DNA of 64,000 bases. Source: Vibrio mediterranei. Lineage in GTDB: Bacteria > Pseudomonadota > Gammaproteobacteria > Enterobacterales > Vibrionaceae. Positions 43,201 through 51,697 of the stretch are shown in pieces. Below the pieces are notes generated by a model that saw only the letters and a list, made by a program, of their open reading frames with translations, did not search any database and was not told where the DNA came from. Position numbers and translations under genes: made by a program. Where the stretch lies: the NCBI RefSeq assembly GCF_900088415.1, contig NZ_FLLQ01000001.1, positions 124,001-188,000 on the forward strand. The letters are read 5' to 3'. How positions within the stretch are numbered: position 1 is the stretch's first letter; each line of letters opens with the position of its first letter.

Positions 43201-43884
43201 GATTTCCGCAACGTTGGTCAGGGCCAAACACAAGGTTTAATTGTCATGACGATCGATGATGGAACCAGCGCGGGCGCTGATCTTGATTCTGCATATGATG
43301 CGGTGGTGGTTGTGGTTAACTCTACGGCAGTTACTAAGGAGTTTAAGATTGAAGGAGCTAGCGGTTTTGAACTACATCCGGTTCAAAAATCGTCTTATGA
43401 TAGTGAAGTGAAAGCAGCCTCATTTAGTAATGAAATCTTCTCTGTACCAGCATTGACAACCGCTGTCTTTGTAGTTCCACAAGGCGAGAGCCAGGGTGTA
43501 GGCTTGCCGATAGACAACAGTAATAAAGATGTATCTAGTATCGCCCCATTCGGAAATACTGAACTCTACTTACGTGGATCGATCACGACATGGGATGCCC
43601 CAGCGGAAAATTCCAATGCCAAGTTTAGCTATATTGCCAATAATATTTACCAGTTAGATATAGAGGTGCAAACGGGGAGTTTTAACATGAAGGTCGCCGA
43701 TGCTTCTTGGAACGCAGAGACAAACTTTGGTGGCGAAGTGAGTGTTACTTTGGGTGAGGCAAACACTCTTACTGCAGGTAGCAATGATAATGTTACTATA
43801 AATATTGCTGAAGAGGCAAACTATCGTTTCAAGTTGGATGCAACAAATAAAGTCAATCCAACGCTGACGGTAACTAAGCTTTAA
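40231..43884 (+). CDS. pulA: Pullulanase-type alpha-1,6-glucosidase, lipoprotein
   Basis: Debranches starch and pullulan at alpha-1,6 bonds at the cell surface. Of 1217 residues, the lipobox LLAGC sets lipidated Cys27; residues about 50-170 look like a CBM41 starch-binding domain; about 310-410 a CBM48-like domain; the GH13 domain has the pullulanase signature FNWGYDP (562-568), nucleophile Asp682 (GFRFDLMG), Glu711 (YGEGWD) and Asp849 (KHDNQT). After residue about 1100 there is an extra beta-rich domain (ELYLRGSITTWDAPAE) not in classic Klebsiella PulA (about 1090). GTG 40231 has AAAGG 7 bases upstream. The exact surface-export route is not visible here. Confidence 0.93.
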   Translation: MDDNKPKMTVVAKTLIPLISIVLLAGCNTNSESGTEAGGNSGDVDGLYKAGENEVVIYYKRDSAAQSGDPYAGWGLHLWNGEGCESTDLEAMNIGDGGTSWDAPFGYTGISSTYGAYYVLKVNPDASDPHECMNFILHKGDEKAFGSGNHKVQLRQLDDNKGLFGFHGSSQIYYVPTADRPVAIDGRAAHWLDGATIGWEAASTADKVVLFYSEDGSITMNDDRSIQGQDGHVELTISGELPETLKARYKHLASLTALNIDVNAETRHTLLKNQLVIAAYNESNKIIAATELQTAGVLDSVFASKEGGNAIAQTLGAVVEGTDVTFKLWAPTAMSVSVEVYNEDKTLDSVYPMTEDADTGIWSSDGVSGALNQFYRYDVKVYHPTTGKVEQRLVTDPYSLSVSANSLYSQVVDLDDTLLMPEGWNNESYSRPQLSKAEDHVLYESHIRDFSFSDSRGTEALNGKYLALTEDTRESVTHLKSLQQAGLTTLHVLPVFDIATVDEVNRVDITDTVGDLCALNAKAAVCSTADSGQVIEDLLQSYDPASANAQSLMNDLRMYDSFNWGYDPFHYTVPEGSYATDAEGSLRIKEFRQMVKATHDMGLKFVMDVVYNHTNASGVNDKSVLDKIVPGYYHRLNANSGGVENSTCCDNTATENLMMGKLMVDSLLVWADDYKVDGFRFDLMGHQPKDLMVYALEKVKAIDPDTIFYGEGWDFGEVSNHARFEQATQLAMAGTEIGTFSDRLRDAVRGGSPFDGGVNSDGRHSLRFNQGFGNAAYPNEEVIESAETTNDRLHNQDIVRLGMAGNLADYVLLDYTGETKRGKDVDYNGAPAGYTKFPSENISYVSKHDNQTLWDNNAYKIATGIDSAKRARMQTVSLSTVMLGQGIPFIHMGSELLRSKSMQRDSYDSGDWYNRVRFDGSDNNWNVGLPREDKDGANWDLIRKIIADPSVKPSPTDIELTKQQFLELLKIRSSSELFRLDSAEEVMKRVDFRNVGQGQTQGLIVMTIDDGTSAGADLDSAYDAVVVVVNSTAVTKEFKIEGASGFELHPVQKSSYDSEVKAASFSNEIFSVPALTTAVFVVPQGESQGVGLPIDNSNKDVSSIAPFGNTELYLRGSITTWDAPAENSNAKFSYIANNIYQLDIEVQTGSFNMKVADASWNAETNFGGEVSVTLGEANTLTAGSNDNVTINIAEEANYRFKLDATNKVNPTLTVTKL

Positions 43885-43901
43885 TATTTTTTAGAGCAAC
43901 C

Positions 43902-43929
43902 AAATAAGGCAGCATTCGCTGCCTTATTT
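43902..43929. terminator. Bidirectional terminator pulA / ybjQ
   Basis: AAATAAGGCAGC pairs with GCTGCCTTATTT around ATTC, between the convergent genes. Confidence 0.85.
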
Positions 43930-43937
43930 ATTCATCT

Positions 43938-44258
43938 TTAATCAACAACGACTGCAGTGCCGCTCGCCGACACCATTAACATGCCGTTGCCAGTCCCTAG
44001 TACTTCATAGTCAAGGTCAACACCCACAACAGCGTTCGCGCCAGCATCAGCGGCTTTTTGTTCTAGTTCTTTTAGTGCGATTTCACGCGCACGTTGTAGT
44101 TCTCTCTCATAGGTGCCCGAGCGTCCGCCTACAATATCTCGCAGGCCAGCAAACATGTCTTTGAAGACATTGGCACCCAAAATCGCTTCGCCAGCGATCA
44201 CGCCTTTGTAAGCAACTATACGCTTTCCTTCAACGGTTTGAGTAGTAGTGACAATCAT
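43938..44258 (-). CDS. YbjQ/UPF0145 family protein
   Basis: A 106-residue protein starting [19 protein letters not shown] and carrying [29 protein letters not shown] and [13 protein letters not shown], the core of the YbjQ pentameric family, sometimes called a heavy-metal-binding domain, with no settled function. AGGAG precedes ATG 44258. Single-gene unit. Confidence 0.92.
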   Translation of the reverse strand: MIVTTTQTVEGKRIVAYKGVIAGEAILGANVFKDMFAGLRDIVGGRSGTYERELQRAREIALKELEQKAADAGANAVVGVDLDYEVLGTGNGMLMVSASGTAVVVD

Positions 44259-44382
44259 GAATAGACTCCTATTGGGGATAAACCATTTCCGAATAACAAC
44301 ATAGCAGGTTGCGATAACATGGGAAACGGCAGAAGTGTCGTAATTATGTATTCAACGATTCCAATCTTGGTAGAGACGAAAA

Positions 44383-44404
44383 AGGGAAAGCAAATGCTTT
44401 CCCT
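44383..44404 (-). terminator. Terminator of pstS
   Basis: AGGGAAAGC pairs with GCTTTCCCT around AAAT; on the minus strand TTTTTCG follows. 19 bases past the pstS stop. Confidence 0.8.
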
Positions 44405-44422
44405 AATGTAGCGATGACTTTA

Positions 44423-45238
44423 CTACTTTTTAATCGGCGTGTAGCCATATTCTTGGATGAGGGATTGTCCCTCATTAGATAGCACGAAAGAAATGAATTT
44501 ATCCGCGTCATCATCAATGTCATCTTTCTTGTGTAGCAAAAGGAAAGGGCGTGCGAGCTTGTATTTTCCTTCGGAGATATTCTTGGTGGTTGCTTCTACA
44601 CCTTCAAACTTAATGGCTTTAACTGAACGGTCGACCGAACCTTCAGAAATATATCCTACGGCGTGTGGGTTATTGTTCACAATGGTCTTGACCATACTGT
44701 TGCTATTCACAACGAGGTTCGTTGGGTTGATATCCGAGACTAGTCTGTCATTGATGATCTGTGTTAAGCCCAATAGACTTTCGAAACTTGAACGAGTACC
44801 TGAAGAGGCCTCACGTGTCACAACCGCAATCTTCTGATCTGGGCCACCAACTTGCTTCCAGTTATTAATTTTCCCTTTATAGATGTCAAACAACTGCTCT
44901 CGAGTGAGGTCTTGAACCGGGTTTGCCAAGTTGACAACAATAGCTAGACCATCGTAAGCAATAGGAAAAACTTCTAGACTTTCACTGCTTTCACGCTCTG
45001 TAAGATAACGGCTGCTCATACCGATATCCGCCGCCCCTTTTTCTACTAGGGTGATACCTGCTGTACTACCGATTCCTTGAACCGCTATGAACGTGTCGCT
45101 GTGTGACGTGTTGTATTGTTCCGCCAAGACATCCATAACACGAGCAACAGATGTAGAACCAGAAATATTGACTTCTTGTGCTGCTACGGTGTTTACAGCA
45201 GAGAAGGAGAGTAGAGCGGCTAAAGCGACGCGAAGCAT
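44423..45238 (-). CDS. pstS: Phosphate ABC transporter periplasmic binding protein
   Basis: Captures phosphate in the periplasm for a Pst ABC importer. The 271-residue precursor has signal peptide MLRVALAALLSFSAVNTVAA before QEVNISGSTSV. ISGSTSVARV, EASSGTRSSFESL and DIGMSSRYL are phosphate-loop segments of the PstS family (short marine/Vibrio type). ATG 45238 has GGAG upstream. No pstCAB genes are adjacent, so it must serve a transporter encoded elsewhere, or act as a soluble phosphate-binding/adhesion protein. A Pho-box-like sequence lies upstream. Confidence 0.9.
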   Translation of the reverse strand: MLRVALAALLSFSAVNTVAAQEVNISGSTSVARVMDVLAEQYNTSHSDTFIAVQGIGSTAGITLVEKGAADIGMSSRYLTERESSESLEVFPIAYDGLAIVVNLANPVQDLTREQLFDIYKGKINNWKQVGGPDQKIAVVTREASSGTRSSFESLLGLTQIINDRLVSDINPTNLVVNSNSMVKTIVNNNPHAVGYISEGSVDRSVKAIKFEGVEATTKNISEGKYKLARPFLLLHKKDDIDDDADKFISFVLSNEGQSLIQEYGYTPIKK

Positions 45239-45282
45239 AGAGAAACTCCAATTAAAGTGATAATTTGCCACATCATATTTCG

Positions 45283-45304
45283 TTTGTGTGACACTTTTGT
45301 GAAG
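45283..45304 (-). promoter_or_regulatory. Pho-box-like repeats upstream of pstS
   Basis: On the minus strand CTTCACA-AAAG-TGTCACA-CAAA forms two 11-base direct repeats with the TCA core of PhoB boxes, and TATGAT follows about 5 bases later as a plausible -10. It is 45 bases upstream of the pstS start. Confidence 0.55.
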
Positions 45305-45422
45305 TGGAGTTGCATAGCCAATAAATTAGAGGATAAAAATGGTTACCGTGTGGCGTCGAACGCTAACATATTATCCAAAAAGCAGTTATATTAAACACAT
45401 AGTCAGCCAAGAGGTGGGGTAT

Positions 45423-45770
45423 ATGACACTTATTGAAATGTCACAATGTCGCCTAGAAAGATGTGCCGAAATTGTTTGCAGCAACCGTAACAAGAGCATG
45501 CCCGTTGAATTGGGTAAGTCTTTGTTTGAAATGGTTGAGCATGGCGTCTTGTTTTCTAAAGCTCATTATCTATTGGACTCAAGCTCTTCCAGTTACACCA
45601 GTGTCGTCGTTAAAGTCCTATTCGATTCCAATACCAGAGAATGGTCGATTTTCGTTCCCGATGAAGATGAAGGGGACAACTGGATGCTGTATCCATTTCT
45701 GGGTAAAAGTACGGACCTTACCGCGGTGATGAGGGAGATTGAGAAAGATCCTAAAGCGTACTTTTGGTGA
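45423..45770 (+). CDS. Protein of unknown function, 115 residues
   Basis: Soluble product, MTLIEMSQCRLERCAEIV at the start and SIFVPDEDEGDNWMLYPFLG near the end, with several cysteines and a serine run (DSSSSSYTS). GAGGTGGGG lies 3-11 bases before ATG 45423; an upstream in-frame start at 45339 has no binding site. Not recognised; convergent with rnb and sharing its terminator. Confidence 0.62.
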   Translation: MTLIEMSQCRLERCAEIVCSNRNKSMPVELGKSLFEMVEHGVLFSKAHYLLDSSSSSYTSVVVKVLFDSNTREWSIFVPDEDEGDNWMLYPFLGKSTDLTAVMREIEKDPKAYFW

Positions 45771-45799
45771 CGCATGAACGACAAAACATCATTCATATT

Positions 45800-45827
45800 A
45801 AAAAGGGAGCCCGATGGCTCCCTTTTT
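45800..45827. terminator. Bidirectional terminator shared with rnb
   Basis: AAAAAGGGAGCC pairs with GGCTCCCTTTTT around CGAT, between convergent genes; A and T runs on both ends. Confidence 0.9.
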
Positions 45828-45852
45828 GTGTTATCTAGCGAGATGCTATTGG

Positions 45853-47868
45853 CTATTTAGCCGTTTCATCGCTTTGCTCTGTTGATGCATTTTTAGGTGC
45901 ATCAGCAAATACTTCAACAGGCTTAGCGATTAGGCTACGTGTTTCTTGATTCACATCGTTCAGTATTACTTTAAACGTGTCCCCTAGACGATATACGACT
46001 TCTTTATCAATAGAAACCGTGCCGTTCTCGTTGTTTCCTTCAATGCGCTCTTTGTTGTCAACGATGAGTGGGTTTGGAATAAACACAGAAGCGCCATTTT
46101 CTAGCAAACGAGCACGGATACCGGCGCGATTGATATCAAAGATTTCTGCGGTGAACTGTGTTTGTTTCTTAGGTTCGTCAGCAAGTGTACGAGCATATAA
46201 CCAATCACCTACAGTACGCTCAGCAATCTTATGGTGTTTACGATGTAGAGCAAGCTCTTCACCTAAAGCATCATCTGGCTGTTGTGATGGTTCAGAGCCA
46301 AGAATGTAGGCTTTCAACAGACGATGGTTGACCATATCGCCATATTTACGAATAGGAGATGTCCACGTCGCGTACACGTCCAAGCCCATTGCATAATGAG
46401 CATCTGGCTGGTTGCTGATTTCACTGTACGCTTGGTACTTGCGAATCCGGTTATCTAGGTAGCTTGAATCTAAACCACCAAGATTACGGCGGAGTTGAGC
46501 AAATCCCTCAAGAGTTGACAGGCTTTCTTCAGTATAAAGGTTGTCTTCTTTACCTTGGTTGACGAGCTCTACAACATCTTTCAGCTTGTCCGCTTTAAAG
46601 CCAAGATGAGTATTAAAAACGCCATAGCCGTACGCTTTACTCAGAACACGGCCAGCACAAATGTTGGCGGTAATCATGGACTCTTCTACCAAGCGGTTGG
46701 CTACACGGCGCATATCTGCGTGGATAGCTACGACGTCATTGTCTTCACTAAGCTCAAAGCGATAATCTGGACGGTCAGGGAACACAACGGCGTGTGTCTC
46801 GCGCCATTGCGCGCGAGCATTGGCAAACTCATTTAGTTCAGTAACTACTTGAGCGATTTCTTCACTTGGTTGCCATTTGACACATGTTCCGGTTTCTAAC
46901 CAATCAGACACATTGTCGTAAGCCAGACGTGCATGAGATTTTATGTTAGCAGCAAAGAATTGAATATCATCTTGAATCACGCCGTCAGCACTTACTGTGA
47001 CTTTGCAACAAATCGCTGGGCGTACTTCATTCTCAATTAACGAACAGAGATCGTCCGCTAAATCGCGAGGTAGCATTGGGATATTACGTCCCGGAAGGTA
47101 GATAGTGAAGCCACGCTCTCTGGCGACTTTATCCATATCGTCTTCTGGTGTGATATAAGCGGTAGGATCGGCAATAGCAATGGTGAGTTCAAAACTGCCA
47201 TTGTCATTTTTCTTTGCATAAAGTGCATCGTCCATGTCTTTTGTTGATTCGCCATCGATAGTGACAAATGGAACGTCTGTTAGGTCGATACGCTCTAAAT
47301 CGGAATGATCGTTAATTTCCCAGTTTTCAAGGCCGGCTGGTTCAGTCTTTGGTAAATCGTTTTGAGCCAATGTTACCCACCAAGGTGCGATTTTGTCATT
47401 GGTGTCTGTGATCTTTTCCGTGATTTCAACAAAGAAACCGCCATCATCTTTTAATGGGTGACGAATTACGTGTGCTACGACCCAGTCACCGTCATTTAGA
47501 TCATCTGACTTAATGCCTTTCTTAGTTTTGGCTTTAAGTGTGAGCTTTTTAAGAGTAGGGCTATCAGGAACAACGTTAAGTTTTCCTTTGATAAGTTTGA
47601 CTCGGCCAATGAATCGCGTGACAGCCTGTTCGATAAGTTCTTGTGGTTCCGCTACTTCTCGGTCTTTTTCAGTACGGATAATTGCAACAACTTTATCTCC
47701 ATGCATACATTTCTTCATGTATGGAGGTGGAATAAAGAAACTGTTTTTCGCGTCAACTTCTAGGAAGCCAAACCCTTTCTCAGTTGCTTTAATCGTCCCT
47801 TCTTTTTTTGGAAGGGTTTCTTGGATTTGTTGCTTAAGTTGTGCAAGTAACGGATTGTCTTGGAACAT
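45853..47868 (-). CDS. rnb: Exoribonuclease II
   Basis: Processive 3'-5' RNA exonuclease. Of 671 residues, two N-terminal cold-shock domains are followed by the RNB domain with the acidic cluster [16 protein letters not shown] and a C-terminal S1-like domain. Start [16 protein letters not shown] matches E. coli RNase II (644 residues). ATG 47868 lacks a strong binding site; a longer frame to 47910 has no support. The C-terminal tail after the S1 domain ([26 protein letters not shown], acidic/polar) is extended. Divergent from deaD, another RNA-turnover gene. Confidence 0.95.
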   Translation of the reverse strand: MFQDNPLLAQLKQQIQETLPKKEGTIKATEKGFGFLEVDAKNSFFIPPPYMKKCMHGDKVVAIIRTEKDREVAEPQELIEQAVTRFIGRVKLIKGKLNVVPDSPTLKKLTLKAKTKKGIKSDDLNDGDWVVAHVIRHPLKDDGGFFVEITEKITDTNDKIAPWWVTLAQNDLPKTEPAGLENWEINDHSDLERIDLTDVPFVTIDGESTKDMDDALYAKKNDNGSFELTIAIADPTAYITPEDDMDKVARERGFTIYLPGRNIPMLPRDLADDLCSLIENEVRPAICCKVTVSADGVIQDDIQFFAANIKSHARLAYDNVSDWLETGTCVKWQPSEEIAQVVTELNEFANARAQWRETHAVVFPDRPDYRFELSEDNDVVAIHADMRRVANRLVEESMITANICAGRVLSKAYGYGVFNTHLGFKADKLKDVVELVNQGKEDNLYTEESLSTLEGFAQLRRNLGGLDSSYLDNRIRKYQAYSEISNQPDAHYAMGLDVYATWTSPIRKYGDMVNHRLLKAYILGSEPSQQPDDALGEELALHRKHHKIAERTVGDWLYARTLADEPKKQTQFTAEIFDINRAGIRARLLENGASVFIPNPLIVDNKERIEGNNENGTVSIDKEVVYRLGDTFKVILNDVNQETRSLIAKPVEVFADAPKNASTEQSDETAK

Positions 47869-48231
47869 GTATCTACTTCTTAACGATGAAAGTGCCGACA
47901 CTATACCCAAATGCCCGGAATATGCCTAGCCGAAATAAGTCAGGAAAGGCTAGGTTTTAAGCGTATTAGATGTAAATTTGATGACGCTTTATACAGAATT
48001 TTGTCATCGAGAAGAAAATTGTGATGTATTTCAATTTTTTCTGGCTTTTTTTGTGCTTTTAGGGAATAATCCGCCTCCTTGTTTACGTCCCTAGCGGCTT
48101 GATGCGATTTGCTACTTATCCGCATCTGAATGGAATCAGCTCTTTAAGGTTTGCTTTAGAAGCAATCTGGATCAGTTTGGAATTGGTAGAGCTCGTGGGA
48201 CCTTAGTTAATAATTGATAAATGGGATCCCA
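47869..48231. other. rnb-deaD intergenic region and deaD leader
   Basis: 363 bases without a supported gene. It must hold promoters for both genes and probably a long deaD leader, as known in E. coli. The deaD start codon follows TGGGATCCCA, a palindrome that could occlude the weak GGGA binding site. Confidence 0.5.
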
Positions 48232-50136
48232 ATGCAAGATTCTTCAATTCAGTTTAGCGATTTAGCGCTGAACGACTCAATCCTTTCTGCTCTTGACGGA
48301 ATGGGTTTCGTATCTCCAACTCCTATCCAAGCTGCGGCAATTCCGCACTTGCTAGCAGGCAAAGATGCGCTAGGTAAAGCTCAAACTGGTACTGGTAAAA
48401 CAGCTGCATTCTCTCTTCCACTACTTAACAAGCTAAATCTTGACCAGCGTAAACCACAAGCTGTGGTTCTTGCGCCGACTCGTGAACTTGCTATCCAAGT
48501 TGCAGCGGAAATGAAAAACCTTGGTCAAAACATCAATGGTTTAAAAGTTTTAGAGATCTACGGTGGTGCATCTATCGTTGATCAAATGCGTGCACTTAAA
48601 AACGGTGCTCACATTGTTGTTGGTACTCCTGGTCGTGTTCAAGACCTAATCAACCGTGACCGTTTACACCTAGACGAAGTACACACGTTCGTTCTTGATG
48701 AAGCAGACGAAATGCTTAACATGGGCTTTGTTGATGATGTAACAGAGATCATGGAGCACGCACCAGAAACAGCACAGCGCGTATTATTCTCTGCGACTAT
48801 GCCTCCAATGCTTAAGAAGATCGTTGATCGTTTCTTGCGTGAGCCAGAGTACGTTGACGTTGCTGGTAAAAACCACACGGTAGACAAAGTAGAGCAGCAG
48901 TTCTGGGTTGTTAAAGGTGTAGAGAAAGACGAAGCAATGGCACGTCTTCTTGAAACTGAAGAAACAGACGCGTCAATCGTATTCGTACGTACTCGCCAAG
49001 ATACTGAGCGCCTAGCTGACTGGCTATCTGCACGTGGCTTTAAGGCGGCAGCACTACACGGTGATATTCCTCAGTCTTTGCGTGAGCGCACTGTTGATCA
49101 CATCAAACAAGGTGTTATCGACATCCTAGTAGCAACTGACGTTGTTGCACGTGGCCTTGATGTACCGCGTATTACACACGTATTTAACTACGACATCCCG
49201 TTCGATGTTGAGTCATACATCCACCGTATCGGTCGTACTGGTCGTGCTGGACGTAAAGGTAAGGCGATTCTTCTAGTTCGCACTAACCAAATCCGTATGC
49301 TTCGTACTATCGAGCGAGTGACTAAGTCATCAATGGAAGAAATCCAACTTCCTCTACGTGACAAAGTTGCAGAAGCTCGTCTAGTTAAACTAGGTGCAGA
49401 GCTTGAGCAAGAGAAAGAGCATAAGTCTCTAGACAAATTTGCTGAGCTTGTAGAGAAGCTACAAGAAAGCCTAGAAATCGATGCTGCAACATTGGCAGCG
49501 ATTCTACTTAAGCGTCAACAAGGCAAACGTCCTCTATTCTACATTGGTGAAGATCCAATGATCGCGGCTATCGAGCGTGATAAGCAACGTCGTAAAGAGC
49601 GCCGTGAAGGTGGTCGTGACGGAGGCCGTGATGGTCGTCGTAGCTTCAACACTGCCGATTGGGATACATACCAACTGCAAGTAGGTCGCGAGCAAGGCGT
49701 TCAAGTTAAAGACATCGTAGGTGCACTTGCGAATGAGCTTGGCCTAACTAAAGGTTCTATTGGTGCAATTAAGCTAGATCGTGAGTCAACTTACGTTCAG
49801 CTTCCAAAGCAAATGACCTCTGATGTTGCTGGTAAACTTCGTAAACTACGTATTCGTCAAAAAGAAGCGGGTGCGGTAGTGGTCGACTTCACTGATTTCC
49901 GTGAGCCTCGTGGTCGTCGTGATGGTGGTCGTCGTGACGGAAACCGTGATGGCAACCGTGGTGGTTACCGTGGCAACCGTGAGGGTGGTGGTTATCGTGG
50001 CAACCGCGATGGCAACCGTGAAGGTGGTCGTGGTCGTGATGGCGAGCGTCGTTTTGATCGTAACCGTGGTGGTGACCATCGTGGTAGTCACCGTGGTGAG
50101 CGCAGTTTCTCACGCAATCGTCGTGACGAAGCATAA
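48232..50136 (+). CDS. deaD: DeaD/CsdA cold-shock DEAD-box RNA helicase
   Basis: RNA helicase acting in ribosome assembly and cold adaptation. Of 634 residues, the helicase core is intact (AQTGTGKT, LDEADEMLNMGF, SAT, HRIGRTGRAG), followed by the DbpA-type RNA-binding domain at about 480-555 (WDTYQLQVGREQGVQVKDIVGAL) and a long Arg/Gly/Asp-rich tail of RDGGRR, NRDGNRGG and YRGNREGG repeats. ATG 48232 is preferred; a TTG at 48214 is the only alternative. Codon use is highly biased, fitting strong expression. Terminator follows. Confidence 0.95.
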   Translation: MQDSSIQFSDLALNDSILSALDGMGFVSPTPIQAAAIPHLLAGKDALGKAQTGTGKTAAFSLPLLNKLNLDQRKPQAVVLAPTRELAIQVAAEMKNLGQNINGLKVLEIYGGASIVDQMRALKNGAHIVVGTPGRVQDLINRDRLHLDEVHTFVLDEADEMLNMGFVDDVTEIMEHAPETAQRVLFSATMPPMLKKIVDRFLREPEYVDVAGKNHTVDKVEQQFWVVKGVEKDEAMARLLETEETDASIVFVRTRQDTERLADWLSARGFKAAALHGDIPQSLRERTVDHIKQGVIDILVATDVVARGLDVPRITHVFNYDIPFDVESYIHRIGRTGRAGRKGKAILLVRTNQIRMLRTIERVTKSSMEEIQLPLRDKVAEARLVKLGAELEQEKEHKSLDKFAELVEKLQESLEIDAATLAAILLKRQQGKRPLFYIGEDPMIAAIERDKQRRKERREGGRDGGRDGRRSFNTADWDTYQLQVGREQGVQVKDIVGALANELGLTKGSIGAIKLDRESTYVQLPKQMTSDVAGKLRKLRIRQKEAGAVVVDFTDFREPRGRRDGGRRDGNRDGNRGGYRGNREGGGYRGNRDGNREGGRGRDGERRFDRNRGGDHRGSHRGERSFSRNRRDEA

Positions 50137-50161
50137 TATCGCTTCTATTCAAAAATAGTTG

Positions 50162-50188
50162 AAAGCCGGGCTCATGCCCGGCTTTTTT
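50162..50188 (+). terminator. Terminator of deaD
   Basis: AAAGCCGGGC pairs with GCCCGGCTTT around TCAT with a T run after it, 26 bases past the stop. Confidence 0.9.
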
Positions 50189-50274
50189 GTATGACGAATA
50201 TGCAACTGGTGTAAACCTGCCCTATAATCAAGGGATGTAACCGATTAAATTCAAGATGTGAATTAAATAGGACC

Positions 50275-50288
50275 TTGATCATTATCAA
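50275..50288. promoter_or_regulatory. Perfect FNR box upstream of ackA
   Basis: TTGATCATTATCAA matches the FNR consensus TTGAT-N4-ATCAA at every position. A TATAAA hexamer at 50316-50321 could be the -10, placing the box about 46 bases upstream of the start point, slightly off the usual -41.5. Anaerobic control of ackA is the inference. Confidence 0.7.
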
Positions 50289-50411
50289 TAAATATCATTT
50301 TGATACAGTTGTTTGTATAAAAGAAAGTTGAAAGATTCAAAAAATATTGAATAATACAAACAAATATTAGGAAGTCGTCTTCCATCAATGCTCAAAACAG
50401 GATATCCCCCC

Positions 50412-51605
50412 ATGTCTAATTCGTTTGTTCTCGTGATTAACTCTGGTAGTTCATCTCTGAAATTCGCTGTAATCGATTCAGCAAGTGGTGAAGCAGTTCT
50501 GTCTGGTCTTGGAGAGTGCTTTGGCCTTCCTGAATCTCGTATGAGCTGGAAATTTAATGGTGAAAAAACTGAAATCGCTATCGAAGGCGACGGCAGTCAC
50601 CACAAAATTGCAATCAGCAAGCTTGTGGGTCTAACAGATGAACTTGGTCTACAAGAGAACATCGTTGCCGTAGGTCACCGTATTGTTCACGGTGGTGAAA
50701 AATTCACTAAGACTGTACGCATCAACGAAGAAGTAACTGCGGAAATTGAAAAGCTTGCGGATCTTGCTCCACTACATAACCCAGCAGGCGCTATCGGCAT
50801 CCGAGCAGCGATGGAAGCATTTCCTTCTCTTCCTCAGTTTGCAGTATTTGACACAGCGTTCCACCAAACGATGCCTGAGCGTGCATACACTGGTGCTATA
50901 GCTAACGAACTATACACCGACTACGGCATCCGTCGTTACGGCTTCCACGGTACTAGCCACTATTTTGTAAGCCGCGAAGCAGCGAAGATGATCAATAAAC
51001 CTATTGAAGAATCTAGCTTCATTTCAGTCCACCTTGGTAACGGTGCTTCTGTATGTGCTATCAACAATGGTGATTCAGTCGATACTTCAATGGGTTTCAC
51101 TCCATTATCAGGGCTAATGATGGGTACTCGTTGTGGCGACCTAGATCCAGGTATTATTGAATACCTTTTGAAAAAGGGTTGGTCACAGGACAAAGTATTT
51201 AACGCACTTAACAAAGAGTCTGGCTTCCTGGGTGTTTCTGGACTAACGAGCGATGCACGTGGCATCTTAGAAGCGATGGAAGAAGGTCATGAAGGCGCTA
51301 AACTAGCATTTCAAGTGTTTACTTACCGCGTCTCAAAATACATTGCATCTTACCTAGCAGCTTTAGAATCGTTTGATGGGATCATCTTCACAGGTGGTAT
51401 TGGTGAAAACTCTATGCCAATCCGTAGCGAAATTTTAAACAACCTAAAACTTCTTGGCTTTAAAGAAGATATGAAGGGCAACGAAGATGCTCGCTTCGGA
51501 AACGCTGGCATCATCGGTAAATCTGAGATGCTAGGTGCTGTAGCAATGGTTATTCCGACGAATGAAGAGTTTGTGATTGCGCAGCAGTCGGTAGAACTAC
51601 TATAA
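50412..51605 (+). CDS. ackA: Acetate kinase
   Basis: Interconverts acetyl phosphate plus ADP and acetate plus ATP. The 397-residue sequence has the family blocks VLVINSGSSSLKF, GFHGTSHYFVS, HLGNGASVCAI and FTGGIGENS. It starts at ATG 50412 with AGGA upstream. No pta is adjacent, in contrast to the ackA-pta pair of the main chromosome, so this is probably the second ackA copy. The upstream FNR box suggests anaerobic use. Confidence 0.96.
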   Translation: MSNSFVLVINSGSSSLKFAVIDSASGEAVLSGLGECFGLPESRMSWKFNGEKTEIAIEGDGSHHKIAISKLVGLTDELGLQENIVAVGHRIVHGGEKFTKTVRINEEVTAEIEKLADLAPLHNPAGAIGIRAAMEAFPSLPQFAVFDTAFHQTMPERAYTGAIANELYTDYGIRRYGFHGTSHYFVSREAAKMINKPIEESSFISVHLGNGASVCAINNGDSVDTSMGFTPLSGLMMGTRCGDLDPGIIEYLLKKGWSQDKVFNALNKESGFLGVSGLTSDARGILEAMEEGHEGAKLAFQVFTYRVSKYIASYLAALESFDGIIFTGGIGENSMPIRSEILNNLKLLGFKEDMKGNEDARFGNAGIIGKSEMLGAVAMVIPTNEEFVIAQQSVELL

Positions 51606-51627
51606 CCAGAATAGAAAATGAATAGTT

Positions 51628-51654
51628 AAAAGCGAGCCTAGTGCTCGCTTTTTT
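51628..51654 (+). terminator. Terminator of ackA
   Basis: AAAAGCGAGC pairs with GCTCGCTTTT around CTAGT, then T run. Also readable for the convergent patatin gene. Confidence 0.88.
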
Positions 51655-51697
51655 AGTTCTATCTATTAGTTAAATGATGATCGCAAGACAACACGCG

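Noticed and set aside
49846..50158. Long open frames on both strands over the 3' end of deaD
   Set aside because: They come from the CGT/GGT-rich repeat coding for the Arg/Gly tail; the frames read as Thr/Val or His/Asp simple repeats and have no binding sites.
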